From Climacium dendroides (taxonomy: Eukaryota; Streptophyta; Bryopsida; Hypnales; Climaciaceae): a stretch of DNA of 64,000 bases. A program made the position numbers and the translations under genes. A model generated the notes under the pieces. It saw only the letters and a program-made list of their open reading frames with translations. It did no database searches and was not told the DNA's origin. Position 1 is the stretch's first letter. The number at the start of each line of letters is the position of its first letter. This document shows, in pieces, positions 44,888 through 57,130 of this stretch. The stretch lies in the NCBI GenBank assembly GCA_950106755.1, contig CATNNA010000003.1:1713001-1777000 (forward strand). The letters run 5' to 3'.

Positions 44888-47483
44888 GTACCCATAATTA
44901 CAATTTAAGGTCACTACAAACTCCCATTAAGGGAATAACGCTTCACAATAGATATCTTAACACACTTCAAACTCAAGCATTGAAATTGAAGGTACTAGTG
45001 ATGATATTCATAGTGTATTATGAATATGGTGGCATTGTACCAAACAAATGTTTACTAAATATTGTTGAGGTCAAAGTAAATTTACTTAATGATCATGGAT
45101 AGTAGTATATAATGTTTTTCCAAATGCATTGACCAAATCCACATCCAAAAAAAATTTAGAACTTGTGGACAAATTTTTTGGGCCCATTTAAATTGGCCTT
45201 CATTGAATTTCATGACATTGGTACTATAAAGTACAGTCAATTTTAAGAGTTTAGGTTTAAAAAAACATGTGGGTCACTAATTTTTTTTTTCACACATGCA
45301 TTGACCAAACCCACAACCAAAAAAAATTTAGAACTTGTGGACAAATTTTTTGGGCCCATTTGAATTAGCCTTGATTGAATTTCATGACTTTGGTACCACA
45401 AAGTATAGTCAATTTTAATAGTTTAAATTTATAAAAACATGTGGGTCACCGATTTATTTTTTTTGCACACATGCATTGACGAAACCCACAAGCAATTGGA
45501 CTTGTGGACAAACTTGTTGGGCCCATTTAAATTGGCCTTGATTGAATTTCATGACTTCGATAGCACAAAGTACAGTCAATTTTAATATTTTAGATTAACA
45601 GAAACATCTGCGTCACTTATTTATTTTTTTAAACATGGACTGTCCGAGAAAGTTGAAAAAAATTTCAATGGAAGTGCAAATGGATAGAGAAATTAACGTA
45701 GAAGTTGGAAACGCCCTGTTTGATGATAATCCATGGGCACCTCTTGAAAAAAATAATTTAACTAAATTTTTCCACGAGGACCAAGTTCATGCAAAAATGG
45801 ACGGGGTTGTACTTTGTTTGAGAAAGTCAGAAAAAACATGCAAGGGAAGTGCAAATGAAGAAGGAAAAATAGGTAGAAATTGGAATCATGCTCTTCAATG
45901 ATAATCCAATAATCTATGATTGGGCACCTAACGAAAAAAATAATTTAATTTAATTTTTCTATGAGCCCTTCAGTTCATGTAGATATGGCTGGGCCTTGAA
46001 TTTTGAAGTTCTTGTATGCATTATTCTTTTCACTTGACGTTTTTTCTACCGTTTTGAATAGAACTTAATTAACCTTAGAATGAAAGTACAATCGTGACAA
46101 TTACTTTGATTTTTTTTCATTTTCAAAAAAAAAAATCTTTTTTCTAAGAAATGGTCATAGATTGTACATTTCGAATCCATTTAGAACTTGTATTTTGTTA
46201 TTCGTTTTGAACTCTATATTTTCCGCTTTGATTTCAAGGGTAAAAATTAGAACCTCTTCAAAGGCAAGGTTAAAAGAATTTAGGAATGGTAAATGTAATT
46301 TCCTTCCAAATTTTTTTGATGACTTGCAAGAGGCAATTTATTTGAATTTAGAGCGTGGTTTTCAAACCCTAAGACCGTGAACCCTTGAAATTGAAGCCAA
46401 AATTTTCCCATTCGAAACCCTCGAATTTGGTGCAGGAAAAGGGACATTCTTTAAACATTCCAACATTATTAGGAATTTTTAAAATCATACTTTTCATTCA
46501 CTTTAGAAGAAGAACAATATTCCCACTGACTAAAGGTGGGGAAGTTTGCAGTAAAGGAACTTTTTAGCCAAAATTAACATTATTCTAGTGTGTGCTATAT
46601 ATATGGCAAGCCGCATTAGGTGCCACATGGTTAGTATAAGTAACGGAACCTTCATTTCCTAATAATGAACTTAGGTGCATTGTAAAGTCAACAATTGGGC
46701 TTAAATTTTGAAGTCAAAGTAGAAAAGGGTTTGGATAGTAGCTTCTGCTTTTTGCATTTGAAGACTGCCAAAGGGGATATGCCACTACGGAATTCAAAAG
46801 TCAACACAAACTTAATGAAAAGTGTAGTGACCCCATTATTTTCGTGGGCCAGCTACTAAATTTAGGATTGCATGTGGATATCGAAAGGTTTATGTGGCAA
46901 GGCCGTCGTGATTCTAGGGACACTTGATATTAGAATGTACGCTGTTCAAAAATGAGAACTGACTTTGTGCTTTTTCCTTCCCGCTGAGGAATTGAGTGGA
47001 CGTCGGGAGTTTAGTTGCATTCCAGTCATTCCACCTTTCTCTTCAACTGCATGAACTTTGAGCTTTGCTGTTGTTCTCTGCGCTTTCAACTTGTTCTATT
47101 ATGTCTTTAGAAGAATTTCAGTAGTATTGTTCCGCAATTGTATTGGTACAACGCTGGTTGTTGTCCGTTGTAGTGCTCGAGCAGGAGATCCATCGCATAG
47201 GAATTACAGTAAGCCACTTCGACCCCTTTGAAAACATAAAAATTCTCCATTTAACAGCTTCTAGGATCTGTCATTCCAGCCTCTAGGTTTGCATAAGATC
47301 TTTTCATTCCATAATTGGCAGTTGTTTTGCGTAGGTGTTGAATGATCTCCAGCACAGTTCACGTTGTGATCAGTCAGTCCGACTATTATCCATGAAATGT
47401 TGAGGTCTTCAAGTTGTTCGACGAGCGTAGTTTGAAGAATGCGCAGAACTCTCTATAAACCCCTCCGCAAAAGACGGACTTAC

Positions 47484-47491
47484 TATAAATA
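47484..47491 (+). promoter_or_regulatory. TATA box of copy B (orphan)
   Basis: TATAAATA in the same place as in A, but the gene it would drive is missing from B. Confidence 0.4.
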
Positions 47492-47521
47492 GAAATTCAT
47501 TGACTAAAATGAAAATGAAAT

Positions 47522-48040
47522 GCACTTCAGCGCGAGTTGCGCTGAAGTGCTTCTACCAGAGTTTCCATTATCTTTGAACAGACGGATCACCTAGACTCGT
47601 GCTTAATTGATATTCATCCCTAGTCGGGCTGAAGTGTCTTCACAAAGGTAAAGGAATATATAGTGACGATACTTCAACGCGAGTCGCATTGATGTGCACT
47701 GAAGTAAGCTTGTCTAGATCTATATTCTATAAAAACATTATGGAATATACTCTGGAGACACTTCAGAGCTATCAAAGTTGAATTGCAATTCAGCGCGACT
47801 CACGCTGAAGTGTAGATACGCATGTAGTGAAATGTATTTTGACGATATTCCACCACGACTAATGCCTAATTGCAATTCAACGCGACTCGCGCTGAAGTGT
47901 CAAACTTATTGGATCTGAATTGCAATTCAGTGCGAGTCGCACTGAAGTGTAGGTACGCACGTAGTGAAATGTATTTTGACGATATTCGACCATGACTAAT
48001 GCTTAATTGCAATTCAACGCGGGTCGCGCTGAAGTGTCGT
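47522..48040. repeat. Palindrome cluster of copy B
   Basis: Copies near 47522, 47671, 47786, 47872, 47922 and 48008. B has at least one unit more than A. The copy at 47922-47950 reads TTCAGTGCGAGTCGCACTGA: both arms changed at matching positions, keeping full pairing. Confidence 0.8.
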
Positions 48041-48071
48041 CACGGAGAGAATGAAATATATTGTGACGGTA

Positions 48072-48761
48072 TTGTAGCGATTAGTCGGACTAGTATTCCT
48101 CCAGTTAGCCCTTAATTCACACCAAAGGGCATTTAGAGTAAACCACTCCGGAATTGTTCCCACAAGGACTTAAGGTTTACAGATCTATAGGATAACCCAA
48201 TCTAAGCATTCACTTTCAAGGCCTTATTCGTTAAATTGAGACAATTAAGAGTCTCATTTTAAATCCAATCTAAAATTACACTAAAATAATTGTTCATTTC
48301 TCATGTCAAATTATATTTTATATAATTTGTGGTGAATCTTGTGAACATAAATATGTTGATTGAATGCAACAAGGCACTACAAAATGAAATTTTGGGGGAA
48401 TTTAGGGTTTAGGGGTACTAGAAAAGTGATTTGCAAACTTGAATTACAAAAAATTTGCAAGAACTACTTCTACATCTCAAATATTTGAAAAGCATTGCAA
48501 ATGCGCGCATTGAAGGTTCAAATCACATCTATAAGAAACATAACAATTTTATACTATTAATAGAAATTGATATTGGCATATAACCACAATATCATATTCA
48601 AAACAACATAATTGATACTTGAAAATATCAAATGAAAATGTGCATTCATCTTCTATCCTTCTAATAATAAAATACTAATATATAGACAATAAAATCAAAG
48701 TAACTATTCTTCTTAAACCGCCAAGGATGATCTGTAATGGAAGACGATGGCACACTACGTC
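48072..48761. other. 3' tail of the D-type DUF7869 element
   Basis: No gene. From about 48235 it matches the tail at 12055-12650 and so belongs to the D lineage. 48072-48234 is unassigned. Confidence 0.5.
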
Positions 48762-50843
48762 TTAAACCACAAAGGCTTCTACGGATGATTTAATGATGTT
48801 GATTTGTGGTTTAGGGATAGAAACTTTTGTAAGAACTTGAGGTACATCAATAGCCCCCTTCTTTCCGCGTGGCTTCCAAGCTGTCATAATACAGTCAGTA
48901 TTTGACCAACTTGGAGGGATAGCTCGATCTTCACACCACACATTTCCTGTCTTTGTATCCCATCCAACGTATGTGTCCATGTTGATGTGACGACTTGAAA
49001 CAGGCGTCTAATATTGAATTTGGATCAAGTGAACATGCCCTAGATCCGGATTTGGATTTGTAATCGCCCTAGCTAGCCAAAATGGCTTCGGGTCACCATC
49101 AGCGAGACGCACAACAACAAAATAACCTGCGTATACATCACGACCAACACGGAACGATGGCTGTGGACAATCACGTCTACGTCCAACAAAAGGCGCATCT
49201 TCTGCATATTCTTCACGTAGTGTGCCATCGTCTTCCATTCGGTCTTCCACTTCATTGTTGATTCTAGAAGCAGGCCAAAATCCATACTGCAATGTATTAC
49301 GCACCAAAAGGGGTGCATCTAGAGCGGCTCTCACACCTTTCCAATAATTTCTTATTAGATCATTCTTCCTCCGAAACTCTCCTGAATGGTCTTCATTGGC
49401 CATTTCTGCCCAATATGAAATAAAACCATCCAAACCCTTTTTGATCTCCTCTGACGCTTTCATTTCCTCCGGAGCCAAAGGCGGTGGACTACCATTTGGC
49501 ACTTTTGGACGCCCATCTTTAGTCTCAAACCACAAACGAATCCCTCTACCATGTTCTGGCAACCAATTTGGATCCGTACACAAATATTTGTACTCCATCA
49601 GGGGCCAACCATTGGAATCCATAAAGAATTTGAATTGTTGGCAAGCCGAATGACCTTCTAAGAAGTCCCCAGCTGTGCCCAAGTACCCGTGGACAAACCT
49701 CTTGAAATCAGGAACTTCCTCTATTAAATGAGGAATCACTGGATACTTCTCATAATCCATAAAGGATTTCATCAGCCTCGGAATAGTTGAGTAGCTATTT
49801 GTCTTCAACATTGTACTCCATCTCCCAAAAAGAACATCAATGTCTTCATGAGTATGCCCAACAATGAGGAAGTTGATGTAAATCTCTCAAAAAATGCCTT
49901 TAAAAACAAGAAGAGAGCAAAAAACAAACACCCATCTGTTTTTGTTGTCCCCTGATGCATTGTCCAACTGCAAAGTAAGTATTGGTGGCAAAGGTTTAGG
50001 TGGAATAGGCTCATGTGGAGGAGGTAAGAGGAAATCAAGCCAAATGTTTGATCCTTCTAGTATTGCCTTTGTCAAGGTAGATTGACCCTCCTCTACAGAA
50101 AATAGTTGGCGCGATGAATTCGTAGGCGGTCCTTCCAAGTCACGCAACAATTTTGCAATGGAGCCAATGGTATGATATGAATCCATTGGAAAACTATTGA
50201 GCCCATAGTGCGCATACCAAAAGTCGCCATGACCATGAGCAATCATTCTTGTAACAGCAAAGGACATCTTCATGAAAGAGTCCATCACTTTGGTTTTATG
50301 AGAGTAGTGTGGAGAAGCTGTCTTCGAGTGATCCATTTTGTCATGAATAACGCACAACATCTTCTCAGGGTACGTCTCTGACATATGCCGATTCCCATAA
50401 TAAAGTAGTCTATGTGCTTGTTGCCCCGATCGATGAGTACCCAAAAGGTACACCCACTTGTTCGCTGAAGTAGAAAGCGGAGTGCAAGCACTCCTCAATT
50501 GCTTGTACCTATCGCAGAGGCCACACCTTGAAAAACTATCTCCACGGGCTTTTGCTGCAAACTCTGGGAAAGAAGCACGTCGAATATTGCTCAAGCTACT
50601 AGAAGAAATTGGTGGCAAATTAAATGCCGCATTTGCTTCATTCATTGTTGGTAATTGGTCACTCCAACGAAAAGATGATGGCAACACCATTGCCGACACT
50701 TTCTCCCCAGTTTCCAATGTCCTTGTTTTGTGTGGCATTTTGTCAACATCATTCTCAATCAACATGTGAAGTATGGCAATAGTTTGTAGAGTTTGCGCGC
50801 GCGGTTTTTTAGTCCCTAAGTTCCCGTGCCCCTCAGAACACAA
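48762..50843 (-). pseudogene. D-type DUF7869 transposase-like gene, 5'-truncated
   Basis: One reading frame from 50843 down to 48762 with only two stops: TGA near 49887, where relatives have Arg just before EIYINF, and TAG at 49008-49006. Shows HDKMDHSKTASPHYSHK, LQLDNASGDNKNRWVF, VGHTHEDIDVLFGRWS and the C-terminal PSFRVGRDVYAGYFVVV, where the Arg codon that is TGA in A and C is intact. Clearly diverged from A/C in sequence but alignable throughout. The first 250 or so residues are missing because element C joins here at about 50840. It is the least damaged member of its lineage. Confidence 0.8.
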
Positions 50844-51078
50844 TATTCAATATTTTGAGAGGTTTGGAGTCTCTCATAATAATATTGTCCATTTAGACCC
50901 TAACAAATGAATTATAATTTTAGGCAATTTAGGTGGGCAAACACTAAATTTGCTAGTTGTAATTCGCAATTTCCATTAAAATGAGAGTCTTTTGAGTGAT
51001 AGTCTGTTCAAACACATGTAATTCGGTTTAGAGTAAATGTTATAATTAATATAAATAAAGATTACATCATCTTCTAAA

Positions 51079-51197
51079 CACCAAGTCATGAACTCCGCGG
51101 TTGGTTGTGAGGGGTTATTCATCTCATTGAAGCGGTCCGGGTTCGATTCCCGTTGGCCTTGTATGAGTGCATGAGAGAACAACATGACTTGGTGCTG
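51079..51197 (+). repeat. tRNA-like inverted repeat (C)
   Basis: Same structure as 37635-37748, here on the plus strand: ACCAAGTCATG, box B GGTTCGATTCC near 51144, and CATGACTTGGT. Confidence 0.55.
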
Positions 51198-51565
51198 CTA
51201 AATGAGCTTTGCAGGCAGGAAAGTTGTAACAATCAACCGCCCCCCTACCCAGAATGTGACAAGTGCTTTATCTGTTAACCAAATAAATAGTAGATATATC
51301 TACTACTTTTTTTTCCAATAACAATGTAATTTGAAATAAAACATACTCAATGATAAACAAATAAGATAATGAAGTAAAAAATAAAGAAAAGAGTGCTGAA
51401 GAATATAAAAAGAAGTATATTGAGACTATACTTAAATTCCAATGTTCTGTAAACACAAAATATACACTTGAAATCAATAATGCAATGCCGAGCAATAAAA
51501 TAAAATCAATCCACTCAAAACTATACCATCTAATCATATGTATACATATTACATAGCTACAGATA

Positions 51566-51925
51566 TCAAGTGTAGGATGCGAGACTTTGGTTGATAACGT
51601 CAATTTGAGCAGCAGGAATCTTAATCATACATTGACGAGTATCTTTTCGAATGCTAAACTTCCATGCTGTCATAAGAGCATTTGTATGCTCCCAAAGTGG
51701 CGGTTCAGTTTCATCCACTTTCCAACGTAGACCTCTTTCACTGTCCCATCCAGTGTAGAAGTCTTGAACATCTTCATCTCTCGATGTTGGACGGAAGTAC
51801 TGAATGCATATACAATTAGGTTTCTCCGGATTACAATTTGGATCAGACAACGCCCTTGCAATCCAAACCGGATGACTGTCACCATCTGTGGGTTGAACTG
51901 CAACAAAATATCCTTCAAAGAGATC
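51566..51925 (-). pseudogene. Severed C-terminal domain of the DUF7869 protein (C)
   Basis: Same frame as the upstream ORF, separated by the TGA at 51928-51926 that A also has. Ends at the natural stop near 51566. Differs from A at only a few residues. Confidence 0.75.
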
Positions 51926-54376
51926 TCAACCCACCCTAAAGGATGGTTGTGGGCGACCTCTCAAAGGGCCTACGTACGCGTCATCTTCCCCAAACTCTTC
52001 ACGATCCTCGCCGTCTTCGTCTAATTCATCCACTTGAGTTGCTTGAACACGGCTCGTAGGCCAAAAAACATCCTTCAAAATAGAAGATGAAGGTAGTGGT
52101 TTTAGCAATGCTACCTTGACACCTTGCCAGTAGTGCACTACGTGCTCATAGCGTCTTCGGTACTCTCCAGTGCGATCTTGATTGCACAAATTCTCCCAAT
52201 ACCTCACGAATCCGGATATGCCCTTTAAGATGTCCTCTGCACCTTTCATTGGACTCGGTAGAACTACTTCTGGTACTCCACGTGGCCACAAACTTTGCCC
52301 TTCAGAGTCCTCCTTCCACAATTTCATTCCATGACCAGTCCCCTTCGACAACCACTCCACATCAATGCACAGCATTTTGTACTTCATGACTGGACACCCA
52401 GTCGAGTCAAGGTAGAATTTCACTTGTTGTGGCTTTGTGTGTCCAACCATGATGTCATTGCCGTTCAAAACTTTGTCTGCTATGAAACCCTTGAAATCTG
52501 GCACCTCTTCGATGAGGTGAGGGATTGTTGGAATGGATTCCACATCCATAAACGACTTCATAAGTGCAGGAATTGTAAGGAAGTTTTCCTTCTTCAAAAG
52601 CATACTCCATCTTCCAAAGAGTGCATCAATGTCGTCATGAGTATGACCCACAATCATGAAGTTCACGTACACTTCACGAAAGATCTTGTTTGCAACAAGT
52701 AGAGACCAATAACAGAAAACAAATCTATTCTTGTTATCTCTGGTGGCATTATCCATCTGCACATTCAAAATAGGAGGCAACGGCATCCCTGGACATAACG
52801 TTTCCGGTAGCGGAGGTAGTGATGCTTCGCAAACTTCGACACCCTTCAGTATTGCCCTGGATAAATTTGTGGATCCAGACCCCGTAAATAATTGCCGAGA
52901 AGACGATTTTGGTGGCAATTCCAAATCTCGAAGCAACTTCGCCATGGAGCCAACAGTGTAGTTTGAGTCGTGGGGAAACATATCCAAGCCATAGTGCGCA
53001 TATCGAACATCAGCATGACCATGCGCAATCATGCCAGTGACCGAGACAGGCAACTTCATGAGCCCATCAAGTTCTTTAGTTTTGTGGGAAAAAACCGGAG
53101 AAGCGGTCTTGGCATGGTCCATCTTGTCATGCATGATCGTCAAACATTCATGTGGAAACTCATGCGAGCGGTAACGATTTGCGTAATATAGCTCCCTATG
53201 TGCCCGAGCAATAGCCAAATGTTTGTCAAGCTTCCTTGACCATATCAAAGCACTTTGAGATCCAGCAATACAATTCCTTCGTAGCTCTTGTAGTTTGTCA
53301 CACACTGAACACCGAGCAAAATTATCACCAGGTTTTTTCACCTCATACTCTAAAAACTTCGAGGACCTGATCTTGCTCAGGTTTGAAGTGGAAACTTCGG
53401 GTAATCCGAAGGCTGCATTGACATCATTGATTTTTTTCATCTTACCCTTCCACTGAAAAGTAGAGGGAAGACACATAGATACGACCTTCTCCCCTGACTT
53501 CAAAGTCCGAGTACGATGTGGCATGTGATCTGCTTCCTTTTCAAGGATGCACTTTAGCGTGGCAGTTGCTTGTTGAGTGTGCTTTCTTGGCTTCTCCAAT
53601 CCTACATTTCCATGGTCTCTTGCCTCTCGTTCGTCCTTCCAATATTTGAGGTATCGATAGAATGTAGCCTCCAGGACCCCAGAAATATGCATCCATGCTC
53701 GCATGCACACGTTGATGCCTTCAACGGTCACTATCTTCCTCCCACGTGCATCAAGATGCACTAACCTGTGAACATCAGTCTTCATGTGTGACCTGAACTT
53801 GAATGATGTATTGGAGTACATTCGCTCGCAGAAGGCCAGAATCTTCTCCCTTGAAAATGGCTGAACGCAATTCTGGGAACAACAGACTTTGCTAGACACC
53901 AAGTTGATGCACTCTAGAGTGAGGAGTTCCTTAGATCTGCGGGAGGTCACGCGAGGTGGATTCCTAAGGATACTTGAATATGGCCGTACAAATGCTAAAG
54001 GTTGTGGATTCAAGAGGCGGGCTTGTAGCTGATTGAATCTGTCTCGCGCCTCATGGTCGTGAAGACTTGCTCCCGCACAGTGGACTCGTTTAATCGGCCA
54101 AGCTACCAAATAGTAAATCTGCTCCTGAGGGATATCCGCTTCTAAGAATGTCTTGGTGATGTGAACTGCTACATGGGTATCTCCAAGAGGACCATTAGCT
54201 CCAAGTACGAGGTCTGAGTTGACACTATGGCAAGTCCCTTCCCCAACAAGTAGACCCTCCTCATTGTAAAGAGTGACACATCTTGTATTCCAAAGATGAC
54301 GCGGAAGTCCTTCGCATTCAGGAATGCCTACATTAATCCCTTCCAAAACTGGGAATTCATCATCCGAGGATTCCAT
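51926..54376 (-). CDS. DUF7869 transposase-like protein (element C), C-terminus cut by TGA
   Basis: Encodes 816 residues from the ATG at 54376, collinear with the A copy without indels. All motifs listed for A are unchanged: CCSQNC, CSVC, the HDKMDHAKTASP block, DNATRDNKNR and VGHTHDDIDALFGRWS. Differences include N for D and L for S near the N terminus and middle, and P for L in the EEVPDF block, where C agrees with the relics and A is derived. The shared TGA shows that the break predates the A/C duplication. Both copies stayed otherwise open, so the 816-residue product may have been what spread, or the duplication is very young. Confidence 0.8.
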   Translation of the reverse strand: MESSDDEFPVLEGINVGIPECEGLPRHLWNTRCVTLYNEEGLLVGEGTCHSVNSDLVLGANGPLGDTHVAVHITKTFLEADIPQEQIYYLVAWPIKRVHCAGASLHDHEARDRFNQLQARLLNPQPLAFVRPYSSILRNPPRVTSRRSKELLTLECINLVSSKVCCSQNCVQPFSREKILAFCERMYSNTSFKFRSHMKTDVHRLVHLDARGRKIVTVEGINVCMRAWMHISGVLEATFYRYLKYWKDEREARDHGNVGLEKPRKHTQQATATLKCILEKEADHMPHRTRTLKSGEKVVSMCLPSTFQWKGKMKKINDVNAAFGLPEVSTSNLSKIRSSKFLEYEVKKPGDNFARCSVCDKLQELRRNCIAGSQSALIWSRKLDKHLAIARAHRELYYANRYRSHEFPHECLTIMHDKMDHAKTASPVFSHKTKELDGLMKLPVSVTGMIAHGHADVRYAHYGLDMFPHDSNYTVGSMAKLLRDLELPPKSSSRQLFTGSGSTNLSRAILKGVEVCEASLPPLPETLCPGMPLPPILNVQMDNATRDNKNRFVFCYWSLLVANKIFREVYVNFMIVGHTHDDIDALFGRWSMLLKKENFLTIPALMKSFMDVESIPTIPHLIEEVPDFKGFIADKVLNGNDIMVGHTKPQQVKFYLDSTGCPVMKYKMLCIDVEWLSKGTGHGMKLWKEDSEGQSLWPRGVPEVVLPSPMKGAEDILKGISGFVRYWENLCNQDRTGEYRRRYEHVVHYWQGVKVALLKPLPSSSILKDVFWPTSRVQATQVDELDEDGEDREEFGEDDAYVGPLRGRPQPSFRVG

Positions 54377-54534
54377 GAAGTTGTTAGAAGTCGCAGATGA
54401 AGTTATGTCACGTATCTGGAAAACCAAATGAAAAGCAATATTGAAGTCAATGTCTGGCATCAAACTCCAATCGACTTGATTGACGCAATAAATGGTGTTG
54501 GTTTTTCTGAGCAGCAGTAATATCCGAATGGCAA

Positions 54535-55206
54535 TTCAGCGCGATTGGCGGTGAATTGTATTTCAGCTTCCAGAACGCTAACATATCGTCGCAACCAATT
54601 TCATGCAATAGGTGATTGCACTTTAGCGCGACCAACTCTGAATTGCAATTTAGCACCCACGACGCAGACATACGTCGTTACTAATTCCACTCCCTGCGTG
54701 ATGAGAATTCAGCGCCAATTGAGCTAAAATAGCATCTAAACGAATTTCATTCTCTATGAGCTGAATTGCAATTCGGAATTACTCGCACTGGAATACCGTT
54801 ATAATATATTTCATTCCCTCAGTGATGACACTTCAGCGCGACTCGCGCTGAATTGCAATTAGTCATTGGTCGTGGTGGAATATTGTCAAAATACATTTCA
54901 CTATGTGCGTATCTACACTTCAGCGTGAGTCGCGCTGAATTGCAATTCAGCTCTGATAGCTCTGAAGTGTCTCCAGAGTATATTCCATCACGATTTTATA
55001 GAATATAGATCTAGACTAGCTTACTTCAGTGCACATCAACGCGAGTCGCGCTGAAGTGTCGACACTATATATTCCTTTACCTTTGTGAAGACACTTCAGC
55101 CCGACCAAGGATGAATACCAATTAAACGCAAGTCTAGGTGATCCGTCTGCACAAAGACAATGGAAACTCTGGTAGAAGCACTTCAGCGTGACTCGCGTTG
55201 AAGTGC
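54535..55206. repeat. Palindrome cluster in the DUF7869 gene leader (C)
   Basis: Mirror image of 33622-34297, with small differences. The copy near 55178-55206 is changed in one arm (GCGTGACTCGCGTTG). Confidence 0.85.
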
Positions 55207-55236
55207 ATTTCATTTTCATTTTAGTCAATGAATTTC

Positions 55237-55244
55237 TATTTATA
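55237..55244 (-). promoter_or_regulatory. Probable TATA box of the DUF7869 gene (C)
   Basis: TATAAATA on the minus strand, in the same relation to the palindromes and gene as in A. Confidence 0.5.
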
Positions 55245-57130
55245 GCAAGTCCGTCTTTCGCGGAGGGGTTTATAGAGAGTTCTGCGCATTCTTCAAACTG
55301 CGCTCGTCGAACGACTTGAGGACTTGAACATTTCATGGATAGTAGTCGGACTGACTGATCACAACGTGAACTGTGCTGGAGATCATTCAACACCTACACA
55401 AAACAACTGCCAATCATGGAATGAAAGATCTTATGCAAACCTAAAGGCTGGAATGACAGATCCTAGAAGCTGCTAAATGGAGAATTCTCATGTTTTCAAA
55501 GGGGTCGAAGTGGCTTACTGTAATTCCTATGCGATGGATCTCCTGCTCGAGCAATACAACGGACAACAACCGGCATTGTACCAATACAATTGCAGAACAA
55601 TACTAATCAAACTCTTCTAAGGACATAACAGAACAAGTTGAAAGCGCAGAGAACAACAGCAAAGCTCAAAGTTGATGCAGTTGAAGAGAAAGGTGGAATG
55701 ACTGGAATGCAACTAAACTCCCGACGTCCACTCAATTCCTCGGCGGAAAGGAAAGAGCGCGAAGTCAGTTCTCATTTTTGAACAGCGTACATTCTAATAT
55801 CAAGTGTCCCCAGAATCACGACGGCCTTGCCACATAAACCTTTCGATATCCACATGCAATCCTAAATTTAGTAGCTGGCCCACGAAAATAATGGGGTCAC
55901 TACACTTTTCATTAAGTTTGTGTTGACTTTTGAATTCCGTAGTGGCATATCCCCTTTGGCAGTCTTCAAATGCAGAAAGCAGAAGCTACTATCCAAACCC
56001 TTTTCTACTTTGACTTCAAAATTTAAGCCCAATTGTTGACCTTACAATGCACCTAAGTTCATTATTAGGAAATGAAGGTTCCGTTACTTATACTAACCAT
56101 GTGGCACCTAACGCGGCTTGCCATATATATAGCACACACTAGAATAATGTTAATTTTGGCTAAAAAGTTCCTTTACTGCAAACTTCCCCACCTTTAGTCA
56201 GTGGGAATATTGTTCTTCTTCTAAAGTGAATGAAAAGTATGATTTTAAAAATTCCTAATAATGTTGGAATGTTTAAAGAATGTCCCTTTTCCTGCAGTAA
56301 ATTCGAGGGTTTAGGATGGGAAAATTTTGGCTTCAATTTCAAGGGTTCACGGTCTTAGGATTTAGGGTTTAGGGCTTGGAATCCACGCCCTAAATTCAAA
56401 TAAATTGTCTCCAGCAAGTCATCAAAAAAATTTGGAAGGATATTACATTTACCATTCCTAAATTCTTTTAACCTTGCCTTTGAAGAGGTTCTAATTTTTA
56501 CCCATGCAAACCAAAGCGGAAAATATGGAGTGCAAAACGAACAACAGAATACAAGTTCTAAATGGATTCGAAATGTACAATCTACGGCCATTTCTTAGAA
56601 AAAAGAATTTTTTTTTTGAAAATGAACAAAACTCAAAATAGCCGTCATGGTTGTACTTTCATTCTAAGGTTCATTAAGTGCTAATTCAAAACAGTAGAAA
56701 AAATGTCAGGTGAAAAAAGTAATGCATACAAGAACTTCAAAATTCAAGGCTCAGCCATATCTGCATGAACTGAAGGGCTCATAGAAAAATTAAATTAAAT
56801 TAATTTTTTTGTTAGGTGCCCAATCATAGATTATTGGATTATCATTGAAGAGCATGGATTGATTCTAATTTCTACCTATTTGTCCTTCCTCATTTGTACT
56901 TCCCTTGCATGTTTTTTCTGACTTTCTCAAATAAAGTACAATCCCGGCCATTTTTGCATGAACTTGGTCTACGTGGAAAAATTCAATTACATTATTTTTT
57001 TAAAGAGGTGCCCATGGATTATCATCAAAGAGGGCGTTTCCAACTTCTACGTTAATTTCTTTTTCCATTTGCACTTCCATTGCATTTTTTTTCAACTTTC
57101 TCGGACAATCCATGTTTAAAAAAATAAATA
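55245..57130. other. Non-coding part of element C
   Basis: Reverse complement of 31691-33580 with few differences. No gene seen. Confidence 0.5.

Larger units (their letters stand above)
37996..48071 (+). mobile_element. Element B: truncated copy of A, head-to-tail with it
   Basis: Starts directly at the end of A and follows A's order: CCCTAAGCA array, 66-bp duplication, inverted arrays (2+3 units), non-coding region, TATA box, palindromes. It ends abruptly at 48071, within the palindrome cluster, and lacks the DUF7869 gene. It is interrupted at 40994-44887 by a retrotransposon fragment, with loss of about 22 bp of host sequence compared with A (30766-30787). It also has about 1 kb (38221-39290) not found in A. 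Confidence 0.7.

Noticed and set aside
51079..51197. A real tRNA gene
   Set aside because: Box B and a 4-bp T-stem are present, but acceptor and anticodon arms do not fold and box A is poor.
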